DNA from: Epiperipatus broadwayi
Lineage: Eukaryota > Onychophora > Udeonychophora > Euonychophora > Peripatidae
NCBI GenBank assembly: GCA_028023455.1
Contig: JAQFVV010000256.1
Coordinates: forward strand, 168,501 to 232,500
Direction of reading: 5' to 3'
Length of the DNA stretch: 64,000 nucleotides
The notes beneath the pieces were generated by a model, which made no database searches, had not been told where the DNA came from, and was given only the letters and a program-made list of their open reading frames with translations. The translations under genes and the position numbers were made by a program. This document shows positions 48,451-60,960 of this stretch, piece after piece (within the stretch, counting starts at the first letter, position 1; each line of letters starts with the position of its first letter).

Positions 48451-48800
48451 CCAGCTCTACAAGCCAGATTCAAAGAGATAAAAGGAATAAAGATGTCTCA
48501 TTTACAGAATCTGTGTTTTATGATCATGATAAAAATTGTAAATATAAATTTAATTTTGATAAGAAAAGAATTAAAATTTTAAATCAAGAAAGAAATAATG
48601 AAAAGAGAAAAATTAAAGAGGTAATTTTTGTTAATTGTTATAAAAGTAAGATAATAAACAGACATTCAGTTAATGTTAAGATTAGTGAATTGTGGGGTAC
48701 ATAAATCAACATATGGTTTCTGTTTGATGCTGTTTTACACCATTATTAAGTCAGTTTAGTTGAAAATGATTATAAATATAATTGAAAGTACTACTATTAT
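48451..48800 (+). pseudogene. PLE C-terminal fragment
   Basis: The frame at 48495-48704 reads FTESVFYDHDKNCKYKFNFD ... ERNNEKRKIKEVIF ... SVNVKISELWGT. This aligns with the C-terminus of the 22.9-25.8 kb PLE at roughly two thirds identity. The RT and the YIG motif are missing. The 3' tail carries the same stem-loop as the other copies. Confidence 0.8.
48759..48789 (+). ncRNA. Hammerhead-like stem-loop in PLE tail
   Basis: TTGAAAAT, stem GATTAT/ATAATT (one G-T wobble), then GAAAGTAC. Lies ~55 bp after the PLE stop, as in the palindrome copies. Confidence 0.35.
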
Positions 48801-48842
48801 TTAAAGTTTATACTTGCATCTTATACCATTTTATCAGAAGGC

Positions 48843-48855
48843 ATTTATTATACTG

Positions 48856-48891
<36 letters not shown>

Positions 48892-48904
48892 CAGTATAAT
48901 AAAT
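48843..48904. repeat. 62-bp perfect palindrome around (TA)n
   Basis: ATTTATTATACTGTTATA, a TA run, then its exact complement. Non-TA flanks of about 14 bp on each side also match, so it is more than a plain microsatellite. Confidence 0.85.
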
Positions 48905-50344
48905 ATTTGTAATTTTATAATGTTATATATATATATCATTTGAACAACCAAACGGAGTGCACCTACAACAATTCTATTTTATCAGTTATCAGTTTAGTTG
49001 ACCAAACTGAGATTTATTTAGATTTTCCAGCTAGAAATTGATCCAGAAATTTTAGCCCTTGACACCTCTAGTGCATTGAATCACATATACCAGTACATAA
49101 CTAAACTAAAAAAATCTTTAAAGATAAACTTTTAATGACGTCCTAAAAAATGATCTGCATGTCAAATTTGATCCATGATTTATTAGCCTGTTTACCACAG
49201 ACAACTGGAAATATTTAAAAATTTGCTTATGAGAGGATTGTCATCTATAATTTGTAATATCAGAATTAATGTTAATGACTTAATTAGATTTGTCACATTA
49301 AAATTTAAATTTTAGATATTGTAGTTTTACATTTAATAATAACAAAACATTAAATCTCAATATTACATAATATATGAGAAAACAAGAGAGTTTTCTGCTC
49401 TTAGTCTTATAGATTGTCAGCTTGCTTAATCAGTGATTACCAGATAGTTATACACTGATTAAAGCAAAATCCAAAAAGTGATCTGGGAATGGAAATTTTT
49501 TAAAAATATGTAACAATCTGGAAGAACTGATTATTCAATATTACACCAGATGACACTAAATTTCTTGTTTTATTGTTAATTCTCATTTTTAGCAATGATA
49601 CTAATATTTTTATTGTCATTATTGTTTTTTTATTATTATCACCTCTTTATTTATTATTAACAACATTACATTTAATTATGGAGAATTTATTTTACTTCAT
49701 TTTTTTATGTTCTCTATAACATATTTTGCTCACTTGAGTGATATTTACTGGTTAATAAAGGCATGTTCTAAAAAAATATTATTCCATTAAAACATTATCA
49801 AAAGTAGAAATAAGATTATCAGTTTTTAAATGCTTTTATTGAAGTTAAAAAATCTGTTTGTTTATTTGTTAAATTTCGATCTTTTTTAAGTTAGAATGAA
49901 ATTTTAAAATTTCAGGTTTAATATATTTAAATTTAATCACAGGGAATAATACTAGCTTAATCCATATGGACACTTACCTTTCTATTGGTCACATAGTTTC
50001 TTAGATATGGATTATTGGATCAGAAAATATTAAAAATATTCAATAATTTCATGTATCACATATTAAAATTATTTTTAAAACTTTCATTTGTTTTAAATAA
50101 TATTCTCAAGGGATAGTACAATTTTTTTTCCAATTTTATAACATTTTAATATCAATATTCAATATATTTAAGTATAGTATAACTTGTTGAATTTTTATAT
50201 ATTTGTTTAAAATGTTTGTGAAACTGATAGGACATGCTAATTTTTTAAATAGGTCACTTAGTTTTTTAGATAAAATGAGTGGGAGGGAATATTTTAAATA
50301 ATGCTTCCTATCAATTTCATTTGTTACAATTGGAAGTTTCATTT
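48905..50344. other. AT-rich non-coding stretch
   Basis: No gene recognised. Confidence 0.35.
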
Positions 50345-50560
50345 AAATGGTAATAAAAGTTGTTTATAATATAGTTTTGTTTAAAACAATTTTTTAACAT
50401 AAAAATAAAGCTATCAAAATTTAAACACTTTTTACTGAAAAGAATATTTCATACTTCTAATTGTTTATATACAAATATATTATTATGTGCACATACTAAA
50501 TAGAATATATACATAAAAGTATACATAATAACTTACTGAAATATATATATATATATATAT
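50345..50560. repeat. ~190-bp dispersed repeat, copy A
   Basis: Shares AAAGAATATTTCATA, then ATGTGCACATACTAAATAGAATATATA, with copies at 55096-55290 and 55515-55705. Each copy ends in a microsatellite. Confidence 0.55.
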
Positions 50561-50599
50561 ATATAATAAAGTTTGATATCTGTATTCATTTCACAATAT

Positions 50600-51428
50600 A
50601 TGTAATATACAAATCAATATATATATCAAAATACAGTACAATTTATATAAATTATATTCTTTTAGAAGTACTTTCGACTATACACTTTGTAGTCTTTATC
50701 AACTATATAACGTTGAATAATCAAAACGAGACAACCCTTAACAATACCCATAGTTCAATTCACATTTCCCACAATTCTGTTATCTTAACATTTGACGACT
50801 GGTGATTCATTAACCTTTGACGATTTCTTGAAATCAACATAGCCTCTTTTATTTTACGTTTATTATGACAACGTTCAATTTGAATAATTCTCATATTTTT
50901 ATGATCAAATTTAAATCCATATTGACAAGATTTATTATGATCAAATATAACAGATGATGAAGGTTTATTTACATCTGTTCCATATTGATTCTCTTTTTGA
51001 ATTCTATTATATAAAAGCATATGTTATTTTATTCTCTTCTCAAATGTACACTTAGATTCACCAATGTATTGTACGCCGCATCCACATATCAATCTAATAG
51101 AATTTTGATTAAACTTTGAATTTTGAATTTTAGAATTATTAAGCAATCTATTTATGTTATTTGTAGAGAAAAAAGCAATATGACACAAACCATTATAAAT
51201 TTTCCTAATAAACTTGACCTGCTCATCTGATATAAATGGCATTGAAATCCATTTCATTTTGATATTTTTATTTTTAATTTTATTATAGTGTTGATTTCTT
51301 TTAAATCCTTTAATAATATTAGCAATAGCATTTTTATAATAGCCAATTTTTAACAAGTCATTAACAAATAAATGTACATTTTTAATTTTATCACTAGAAT
51401 ATTTGCATAATTTTTCATATATATATAT
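50600..51428 (-). pseudogene. PLE C-terminal fragment (second subfamily)
   Basis: Frames 51024-51428 and 50760-51020 on the minus strand. First comes a linker similar to the palindrome PLE, then IRLICGCGVQYIGESKCTFEKRIK, the GIY-YIG-type nuclease core. After a frame break come IFDHNKSCQYGFKFD and the end SSNVKITELWEM. It is a distinct subfamily from the copy at 23-25.8 kb. It stops at 51428, where the LTR element begins; RT is absent. Confidence 0.8.
50670..50703 (-). ncRNA. Hammerhead-like stem-loop in PLE tail (second subfamily)
   Basis: Minus strand: GTTGATAAA, stem GACTA/TAGTC with a 9-base loop, then GAAAGTAC. The third stem pair is C-G here and T-A in the other PLE copies, a compensatory change. 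Confidence 0.45.
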
Positions 51429-52879
51429 TGTAACATTTTTCATTTTATTAGGCCACTATATGCCTCAAATTTATATTTGAGCGTGAGTTGATCAAGCTGT
51501 ATCAAAAGAAAAAAGAAAGTTGTATTTCTTTTCCTAAACAACACAGCTATATTTCCTGATCAAACTGCCTATTGATGGTTGAGAATTATGCTATTGATGA
51601 GATCAGCTTTTAATTTATTTGATAGGCGCCAGGTCTTTTTATTCTAAAAAGACCGCTGATATCTGTCACCAGCATGTCTCGCAAATAAAAAAAAAATAAA
51701 ATATTTTTAAAATTATTGGTCTTAGATTTTAAGAATCGGTAATTTTACGGTAAACTAGAATTATCTTTTTTTGAGATTATTATTGCTGGGCTTATTCAAA
51801 CATATTGGCAAGGTAAATTACTTTTAAATCTTATTAAACTAATAATAACTTTAATACTAAAAAGAATAATAACCATTATTAATAACGCACAATGAAAAAG
51901 GTTGATAAAACTATAATCTCTTTTATTCTAACAAACTAAAATATTTATAAGTTAAATTACGAATTAACTAAACTGGAAAGTACACACATGCTAATCCAGA
52001 TAATGAATCGATTAACAAAAACAGTTAGATTAAATAATGAACGCAATTTAATAATGTTCCAAGATCTTGTATAAAATTCTTTATAAGAAAGTCCCTTGAA
52101 TACGAAAAGTCTATATCAGGATGGTAGTCTAAGCCTAGATAAATAATTGTTTGCAAACTTTTAAGTCACTATCAGGAAAATTTATTCTTAACTTACCGGT
52201 AAGTTCATGTAGGTTTATGGGATCCCAGATCATGAGAATTTCCATTAGTCTCTCCTGCCGGCGTCTTCCATTATTGTTCCGTTCTATAGCTGGAGAAAAG
52301 GCACGGTTGTAGTGACCCTTTTATTGCAAAAAGCGGTCTTCACAAGTCCCGTTTCCATGCTTGCATGACAGCTTGGTACAGCAAGGGGCATACCTGTGTA
52401 GAAGTATATTTCTTGCCACAGGTTATGCTCATGGAAGCCTCCAACTTTCAGAGATGTAACTAGAAGTAAAAGAGAAGACCCAGATTGAAGTTGTCATCTC
52501 CTTTTTATATCGCGCTCCATTTTTGGAACTTCTGCACACTCTTTTGTCTTTTTATCAGCGTATAAGATAATAATCTTATACACTCTCTCTTAAATTTAAG
52601 TTACAAAGTTCTCTTTTTTTTTAGCATTATTCTTCCATCTTTAATTAGCTAAAATATTTTTCTTTTAGCTTATACTTTTGGAATTCTTTTAATTTATCTG
52701 GATTAGTAATCTGTATGTCATTTATTCTTTCCAATTAGATAAAAAAAATAAGAATGACAATTTTAACCTTCATTGCACGTTTTAACAAAAATTATACTAA
52801 TCAAAAAAAAATCTAAATTTACTTTTTTAGCTTTTACCAAATGCCAATATATTTGTAACGTATATAAATAAACGTTACA
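51429..52879 (-). repeat. LTR (3' LTR by element orientation)
   Basis: 1,451 bp; begins TGTAAC and ends GTTACA. Differs from the other LTR at about 20 sites, of which I count 11 as CpG/TpG or CpG/CpA differences. Confidence 0.9.
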
Positions 52880-53108
52880 ATACCACCAGTGCCAGGAGAT
52901 GAGAATAAAATAGGGGTTTACACTAATTTTATTCTTAAGTTTTTTAAATTCATATTCGTATTTTTTTTTTTATGTAGTAGCGTGCTGATATATTGTGTAG
53001 ACTCATTCACAAGCGACGTTCGGCTTTAACGCCCACTTTTAGGTCTAACACGGCGGGAATGGAAAATATTTCAACATTCATCTGTGTCCTATCCGCTTTA
53101 GTGTAATA

Positions 53109-53381
53109 TTAACGATAAGAAGCCCAAGTTATAAGCACAAACGAGCGTTGCTCATCGTTCTGAGTCTTACAGACTCGTGGCAACTTGGTCCAACTTGATC
53201 CGCCTTCCCCTTTATTGGGATCTCTGCTAGAAATAGTCTGACGAGCATTTAAAGACGGTCTTATGTTCATATACTGCGGATAAGGACTCGGGGCTATGTT
53301 ATTCCCCTCTTCAGTAACCGCCTACCCGGTCAAATACTTGTGACTTACATCTACATCAGCCACGATCGTGTTTTTAGACAT
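53109..53381 (-). pseudogene. Short degenerate ORF inside the LTR element
   Basis: Minus-strand frame of 91 codons from ATG 53381 to TAA 53109, broken by one TAG at codon 19. It is followed in the same frame by another ~33 open codons. It begins MSKNTIVADVDVSH and later reads SRDPNKGEGGSSWTK. Its place (after the PBS) fits a gag remnant, but no gag motif is recognisable. Confidence 0.35.
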
Positions 53382-53607
53382 ATATAAAAAAATATACATA
53401 TATATTTTTTCTTTCTGGAAGTCATATTAAAAAAATATCTTCTTTCATATTTTAATAATCAGGGTTTAATTAGTTAGTTTTTTTTTATAATTTTTTTCTT
53501 TTTTCAAAAAAATCATAATTTATTTTCCGGCTGTGAGTTTCTTTGAGTCATCATTGTAATGTTCTTTATCATTACAACTCATCTCAGGTTGTAGTTGTTA
53601 AATCAAA

Positions 53608-53625
53608 GCCCGAGTTGGGTCGCCA
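53608..53625 (-). other. Primer-binding site
   Basis: Minus strand TGGCGACCCAACTCGGGC, one base inside the 5' LTR. TGG complements the CCA of a tRNA 3' end; I do not assign the tRNA species. Confidence 0.75.
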
Positions 53626-53626
53626 T

Positions 53627-55083
53627 TGTAACGTTTTTCGTTTTACTAGGCCACTATACGCCTCTAATTTATATTTGAGCATGAGTTGATCAAGCTGTAT
53701 CAAAAGAAAAAAGAAAGTTGTATTTCTTTTCCTAAAAAACACAGCTATATTTCCTGATCAAACTTTGCCTATTGATGGTTGAGAATTATGCTATTGATGA
53801 GATCAGCTTTTAATTTATTTGATAGGCGCCAGGTCTTTTTATTCTAAAAAGACCGCTGATATCTGTCGCCAGTATGTCTCGCAAATAAAAAAAAAATAAA
53901 ATATTTTTAAAATTATTGGTCTTAGATTTTAAGAATCGGTTTTTTTACGGTAAACTAGAATTATCTTTTTTTTTGAGATTATTATTGCTGGGCTTATTCA
54001 AACATATTGGCAAGGTAAATTACTTTTAAATCTTATTAAACTAATAATAACTTTAATACTAAAAAGAATAATAACCATTATTAATAACGCACAATGAAAA
54101 AGGTTGATAAAAGTATAATCTCTTTTATTCTAACAAACTAAAATATTTATAAGTTAAATTACGAATTAACTAAACTGGAAAGTACACACATGCTAATCCA
54201 GATAATGAATCGATTAACAAAAACAGTTAGATTAAATAATGAACGCAATTTAATAATGTTCCAAGATCTTGTATAAAATTCTTTATAAGAAAGTCCCTTG
54301 AATACGAAAAGTCTATATCAGGATGGTAGTCTAAGCCTAGATAAATAATTGTTTGCAAACTTTTAAGTCACTATCAGGAAAATTTATTCTTAACTTACCG
54401 GTAAGTTCATGTAGGTTTATGGGATCCCAGATCATGAGAATTTCCATTAGTCTCTCCTGCCGGCGTCTTCCATTATTGTTCCATTCTATAGCTGGAGAAA
54501 AGGCATGGTTGTAGTGACCCTTTTATTGCAAAAAGCGGTCTTCACAAGTCCCGTTTCCATGCTTGCGTGACAGGTTGGTACAGCAAGGGGCATACCTGTG
54601 TAGAAGTATATTTCTTGACACAGGTTATGCTCGTGGAAGCCTCCAACTTTCAGAGACGTAACTAGAAGTAAAGGAGAAGACCCAGATTGAAGTTGTCATC
54701 TCCTTTTTATATCGCGCTCCATTTTTGGAACTTCTGCACACTCTTTTGTCTTTTTATCAGCGTATAAGATAATAATCTTATACACTCTTTCTTAAATTTA
54801 AGTTACAAAGTTCTCTTTTTTTTTTAGCATTATTCTTCCATCTTTAATTAGCTAAAATATTTTTCTTTTAGCTTATACTTTTGGAATTCTTTTAATTTAT
54901 CTGGATTAGTAATCTGTATGTCATTTATTCTTTCCAATTAGATAAAAAAAAATAAGAATGACAATTTTAACCTTCATTGCACGTTTTAACAAAAATTATA
55001 CTAATCAAAAAAAAATCTAAATTTACTTTTTTAGCTTTTACCAAATGCCAATATATTTGTAATGTATATAAATAAACGTTACA
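53627..55083 (-). repeat. LTR (5' LTR by element orientation)
   Basis: 1,457 bp; same ends. Contains, on the plus strand, TTTTTATATCGCGCTCC near 54703, which resembles a core-promoter region in this GC-poor setting, but its strand and function are unproven. Confidence 0.9.
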
Positions 55084-55095
55084 ATATATATATAT

Positions 55096-55290
55096 ACTAT
55101 AAGTGTCAAATTGATTTAAAGTAAAATTATATGTTTTAAGTGAGTTTTGGTAAGCATTTTTTTTAAATAAAAAATTTCCAGTCAAAATAAAAATGTTAAA
55201 AACTTTCTGCTTAAAAGAATATTTCATATTTTAATCACATAAACACATTTATTATTATATACATCATATTAAATAGAATATATATATACA
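55096..55290. repeat. ~190-bp dispersed repeat, copy B
   Basis: Starts ACTATAAGTGTCAAATTGAT, contains ATATTTCATATTTTAATCAC, and ends in ATATATACATACATAC. The beginning recurs at 56284, just after the GATA array. Confidence 0.6.
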
Positions 55291-55366
55291 TACATACATA
55301 TATCATTTTGAAGTTCATATTAAATAGAATATATATATACATACATACATATATCATTTTGAAGTT
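55265..55366. repeat. 51-bp tandem duplication
   Basis: CATATTAAATAGAATATATA through CATTTTGAAGTT occurs at 55265-55315 and again at 55316-55366 without change. Confidence 0.9.
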
Positions 55367-55514
55367 CACTATTATTGACATATATACTTTTAAACAGAGG
55401 GTGTTACTGGATATTTGTAATTGTATAATAGTTTATACATATATAAAGTGCATATATATTATCTTACTAAAAATATCTAGTGGTATATATACATTAAATG
55501 TATGAAATTGGTTA

Positions 55515-55726
55515 AAAGAGTAAAATAGTCTGTATTAAGTGAAATTCATTTACAATATAGTGTGGTATGCTTTTTTTTTAATTTAAAAAATTTCTTATCA
55601 AGTAAAAATATGAAACACTTTTCATTTAAAGTAATATTTCATATTTTAATCACTTATACACATATATATTATGTACACATACTAAATAGGATATATGTAT
55701 AAGGGCATACATTTTAACTTATAGCA
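55515..55726. repeat. ~190-bp dispersed repeat, copy C
   Basis: Contains GTAATATTTCATATTTTAAT and ACACATACTAAATAGGATAT, as in copies A and B. It runs directly into the GATA array. Confidence 0.6.
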
Positions 55727-55727
55727 A

Positions 55728-56281
<554 letters not shown>

Positions 56282-57520
56282 CAACTATAAGTGTCCAATC
56301 GATTTAAAGAATAATGTAGTTTACAATTTCATTACATATATATATATATATATATATTATTTAGCTTTTACTACTAATGCATAAAGTGTTTCCATTTGTT
56401 TATTTTCTAACATGCATTTCCTTATGGGTATTTTTGGGAGTTATCAAAAAACTATGGAAATCATTAAATATATTAATAATATAGATCTGATTAATGCTTC
56501 AAAATATTAAAGAGAAAATGAAGGAAGTGAAAACAATATAAAAATGGTAAAAATATATATCTCAAGAAAGAAGAATAATTGAGTGTTGTGACTGCTATAT
56601 AAGAAGTTGAAGAATTAAGAAATGGAAAAGAAAGTGGTTAAAAAATTTGAAATAGGATTATCAATATTTTTAATACTGATCCAAACTGTAATAGATAAGA
56701 TGAATATTTATGGCTATTAAAATTTCTTGTAGATATAATCCACAGATAAATTAGATATCCTCCTTACTTACTGTATAATGTAGATCAAAAAAGCTATACT
56801 TTAGTTTTTAAATCCAAGCATTATGTAACTTAAAATATTTTTGCATCTATTTTATGATTTCAATAAAATTCTTGGTAGCATACTTAAATCAAATAATAAT
56901 ATAGATCTTTATTGGTGCCAATTTTTGCATTAAAAGTAAAGGCTTTATGGCTCAAGAGTATGTTGTTAAAAGACACTGACAAAAATTAATAAAACTATTT
57001 AATCATCATTGAGAATTTTTGTTATTGCTTTTCATTAGATTTGTATGCCTTGTGTGGTTTGGAATAGTCGTGAATTTTATACATTAAGTCCATGAATCAT
57101 GATTTCATTCTATCATTTCCTGTGCCCACACTTTTTATGAACTCTTAAGCAATAAACCATTTGATTGTTTTTACTAGATTTTTTTTATGTGTAATGTAAT
57201 AAAATATAAATTGGTACCACTGAAACCTCTTTTAATCAGACCTGATCTCAAAGTAAAAGCTTTAATAGTGAACTGAAGTTCTGTTATGAGTCTATTCTAA
57301 TGACAAATCTCAACATTATAAAAAATAGACATTAGATTTTATTTACAAATGGCAGCTCCTAATTATTTTAATCTTTCAATTTATTTCTGATTGTCATCAT
57401 GTAAGTGAACAAAGATAAGTTACTTCTAATCACTTTTATATTGCAAAAAATGACAATAAAAATAATAACTATCAAAATAATTTTTCTTACTACTTTTAAT
57501 AACCCAATGATAAGGTTTAG
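56282..57520. other. Non-coding stretch; possible LINE trace
   Basis: Begins with a partial copy (56284-56330) of the ~190-bp repeat. Around 56605-56645 a plus-strand frame reads EVEELRNGKESG, which resembles the KNGKAxGxD segment of LINE RTs but is too short to claim. Confidence 0.3.
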
Positions 57521-57735
57521 TATATTTATGGCTTTATCAGTAAGAAGATTTGGATCTTGAAATAGTAGACCTGAATCTTTAGGATCTAAATTATCTTACT
57601 TCTAACAACCATCCTTTACTTCTCTGCTATACTATCAGCCCAAATTGAAAAACATATTAATGTTTTCAGACTTATCTGTCTTGTGTAGTTATGTAGATAT
57701 AAAACCAGTTCAGTTTCTATATGTTATAGTGTTTA
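57521..57735 (+). repeat. Diverged repeat, copy 1 of 3
   Basis: Shares with the next two copies the order AAG.TTTGGATCT, GGATCTAA, AACCATC(CT)TTTA, then a GAAAA(C)A...TGTTTTC hairpin followed by CC/GACTTATC. No coding frame. Confidence 0.55.
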
Positions 57736-57739
57736 AAAC

Positions 57740-57786
57740 AGGCAAAACTTACTATATGTATTGCCACACACAGCAAGCTAGAGTAA
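57740..57786 (+). repeat. Solo arm of the 46.2-kb hairpin repeat
   Basis: AGGCAAAACTTACTATATGT and on through CCACACACAGCAAGCTAGAG matches one arm and the loop side of 46210-46291, showing the family exists with and without inversion. Confidence 0.7.
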
Positions 57787-58085
57787 TCAATGGATGCCAG
57801 AAGGCTTATGCATAAAATTTTCATCTAATGCCTACTCATCCAATATCCCCAGACTAGTTTCTGGCTTGTGGCCTTCACCAGTAAGGAGCTTTGGATCTGA
57901 GAGCACTGCACCTAGATCTTAGGATCTAATGCAACCCTCCAGCAACCATCTTTTATCTCCACTTAACTACAAAACTAGGAGTCTTAAATTGAAAACACCT
58001 TAATGTTTTCAATCCAAGCCCATTAGCTTATATAGTCATATGGGTCTGAACTCATTTCAGTACTCATACATTGTTATAGTGTTCT
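57787..58085 (+). repeat. Diverged repeat, copy 2 of 3
   Basis: The fullest copy: CCAGACTAGTTTCTGG, GGAGCTTTGGATCTGAGAGC, GGATCTAATGCA, CTCCAGCAACCATC, then GAAAACACCTTAATGTTTTC and ATCCAAGCCCATTAG. Related text occurs at 48290-48440. Confidence 0.6.
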
Positions 58086-58920
58086 TGCTTTTTTAACAAT
58101 TATAGGCATATCTAACCAGTGGCTGGGATTTGGTATAAATTAATAAAATATCACACACTATATCACATGCCTGCAACTTTTTTTTCACCTTCTCTAAGCC
58201 TCCTAATAATTAGAACAAAAGAGCAAAAAAAATATTTTTACATTTTTAACAAATTTTCTGGTTTGTCTCAGGAAACAAAGTTATTATATTTTTAGAATCT
58301 TATGGAGAATACTCAAACACTTTCTGGTATTCTTGCATTACATTGATAAGGACTCAGTTATAAATAAATTTAACTGTGGTAATTGTGTCACTATGACAAA
58401 CTACCTTATCAGTATTCCCATTAAATGTAGCAGCAGAACTCTAGCCTCAAATGAATATTTAAATCCATCTTTCCATCTGTCTACTTAGATATTTAAATTG
58501 ATCTATCTTCTTCAAAGCCAAAATTTTCTAAATATTTTTTACACTACTATCTGATAAATCACTTGAGGTTTTTTTAAATACATTTCTAAATCAGATTTTT
58601 TATAGATTGCATTCAAAACATAAAATTCATTTTTAGATCATCTTTTGAATTGTCAAAAATAATGCAGAAACTAACAAATAGTGAAGCTAAAAATCCTGAA
58701 AAATTTAAGATTTTTGTTTTTACTTTTAATTTTTTTAAATTGAAATCAATTTATATTATGAATGAGTGAATTCTGATTGCACTGCAGCTCCAGTTTGCAT
58801 GAGAGTGGTGTAATTGAAGATTATTGAGGTGGCAACATAAGCATACCTCTGAATCATCTGATGAGTGAAGCTTGTTCACAAAATGCTCATATATTGGGTT
58901 AGACAAAATAGAATCAACTA
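58086..58920. other. AT-rich non-coding stretch
   Basis: Nothing recognised. Confidence 0.35.
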
Positions 58921-59190
58921 CTGCAAGCTCTAGTAATCAGTTAATATTAGTAGATTATTTTATGACCTCTATTCAATGCCTTTGCATACAGTATTCCTAA
59001 ACTATTTTCTATTTTAGGGTTTTCATCAGTGGGAAGTCTTGTAGAGAGCAGTGCATTTGTATATTTGGATCTAATGCACTTCTCCAGCATCCATCACTTA
59101 CATTTGTATAAAGCTATCAACCCAAACTAAAAACATTATAATGTTTTCAATCCAAGTTAATTTTCTTGTATAATCAATCAGATATAAAGC
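58921..59190 (+). repeat. Diverged repeat, copy 3 of 3
   Basis: AGAGAGCAGTGCA, GGATCTAATGCACTTCTCCA, then ACATTATAATGTTTTCAATC; colinear with copy 2. Confidence 0.55.
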
Positions 59191-59799
59191 ATATGATTGT
59201 GTACCATATATTAAAAGACAATGTGCTGGTTGATGGTTGTGATAAAGTGGTCTTCAGATGAGGGATTCTCAGATAATAATAAAAAACAAGAAAAACTTGA
59301 AAATTTACATTGCTTTATGAATTTGCCATCATCTAATGTAAAAATCAATACATTTTAAAATATTAAACCTATTTTTATAATAACAGTTTTTGTTGTAATT
59401 GCCTCAGATTTTCTATTAGTTATAAGAGCAATTAATATTCTCATTCAGTCAAATAGAAGTTGTATAGTATAAATAAATTTTCGTGAATAATCAACTGATT
59501 TCAAAAATTTCCACAAACACTTTAATTTATTAAGTCAAATGTTTTGATCAAATTAATAAAAGCAATATAAAAATTTTATGTATAATCTAACGCTTTTTTC
59601 CACTTCCCTGACAACAAATCCTAAGTTTCTGTTAATCATTCATTTATGGGTGCATGCAATCTATTCAACTAAATCATAGAAACTATCTTTGTTTTAGAAA
59701 ATAATAATTATATTTCATTATAACTGCACCATTATTTCTATACTTTTTATTTTTACAAACTAGAATAATAAAATTATCTTTAAAAGCAAATGACAAAAG
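59191..59799. other. AT-rich non-coding stretch
   Basis: Nothing recognised. Confidence 0.3.
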
Positions 59800-60960
59800 T
59801 TTATGATCTATTATATTTTTAAAATTTCTAATAAATCATCCTGTTTTATAACTTTCTCAGTCTTAATCTTTTTAGTATCATGAAGTATCTAATTACTAAT
59901 GTTGAATTTTTATAAATATTCATCACAATGCTTGTTGTCATATCTCTTTTTGGTAATGGTTTCATTTATCTTTCTTAATGCAAACACAACTTTTCTTCCA
60001 ATACGATAATGTTGATTTACATTTTTGAGATTTTTATTTTTTTCCATAGTTTTCTATGCCAATTCACAATTATACTTTCCTATATTATTATTAACTCTTT
60101 TCTGTACTATTTTACAAAACCCAAGATATTTAATTCTTTATAATAACTCATTTTTTAAATTTTTCTTATTCCTTTTTACCTTCGTGCATTGTCTTGTTTC
60201 AATAGAAAATTGATTGGTATTGCAGTTTGTACCAGTTATGATCCACATAATTCTTAAGGGAGTATCAGTCATTTTACATTGATTACAGTCAACTGTGAAC
60301 CAACTTCAAAGTCTGTTAATATTTTAAAACACTATATTCTAGTTTATATTTATTGTAATGTTTATGGTGGTTACAATTATTAAGTGTTAATATTATCTTT
60401 CTTAATCATTTTATCTCCTAGTTTTGCTTTAAAACATATCTTCCATCTCACTAATCAATGTTTACTTCCTGTCTTGATTATATTAAGAACATTAAAATCT
60501 TTAAATATATATTTTCTGTTAATGAAATATATAATCCAATTTTGCTGTACCTTCCTTTGTATACTTCCTGATCATTTTTATTTAGATTTTTCTCAAAGAA
60601 GGAATTTATAATTTATAATTTTTCTTCTCCAAACTCCATAAGTCAGTGTTCATTTTTATTTCTATTACTATAATCAAATTTACTTATAGAATGTTTATCT
60701 AATTATTTACTAATTCCATTAGTAAAATTTCCAATGACAAATTTTCAAATCGTTCCTCTGATCAAAAGCACTTTTTTCATCCATATAAAAATCCTTTACC
60801 ACAATGAGAATTTGTTGAGGAATAAAATTGAATTATCTGCATTTGTTATCTTCCATAATCTTAAAACTATCTGATAACCTATCAATATTCACAATCATGT
60901 TCATCTACTTTTTATTTGTAATAAATTTTATTCTATTTGTGCATATAATATTTTTGTATC
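59800..60960 (-). pseudogene. LINE endonuclease/RT remnant
   Basis: Minus strand. Around 60780-60900 it reads QIIQFYSSTNSH, the IIQVYAPTN block of APE endonucleases. Around 59960-60060 it reads NLKNVNQHYRIGRKVVFALR, matching the linker of the 19.1-20.7 kb LINE. Both lie in scattered frames with stops. It is colinear with that family but more decayed. The short plus-strand frames here are shadows. Confidence 0.6.

Larger units (their letters stand above)
51429..55083 (-). mobile_element. Non-autonomous LTR retrotransposon
   Basis: Two 1.45-kb LTRs (51429-52879, 53627-55083) that are nearly identical and have perfect TGTAAC...GTTACA ends surround only 747 bp. Read on the minus strand, the 5' LTR is followed after one base by TGGCGACCCAACTCGGGC, a primer-binding site complementary to a tRNA 3' end finishing in CCA. 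This fixes the orientation. ATAT flanks both outer ends (4-bp target duplication, though it lies in TA repeats). There is no pol and no recognisable gag, so mobilisation must have come from a related element, probably of the Ty3 type. Solo size and interior make it similar to TRIM/LARD-type elements. Confidence 0.9.
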
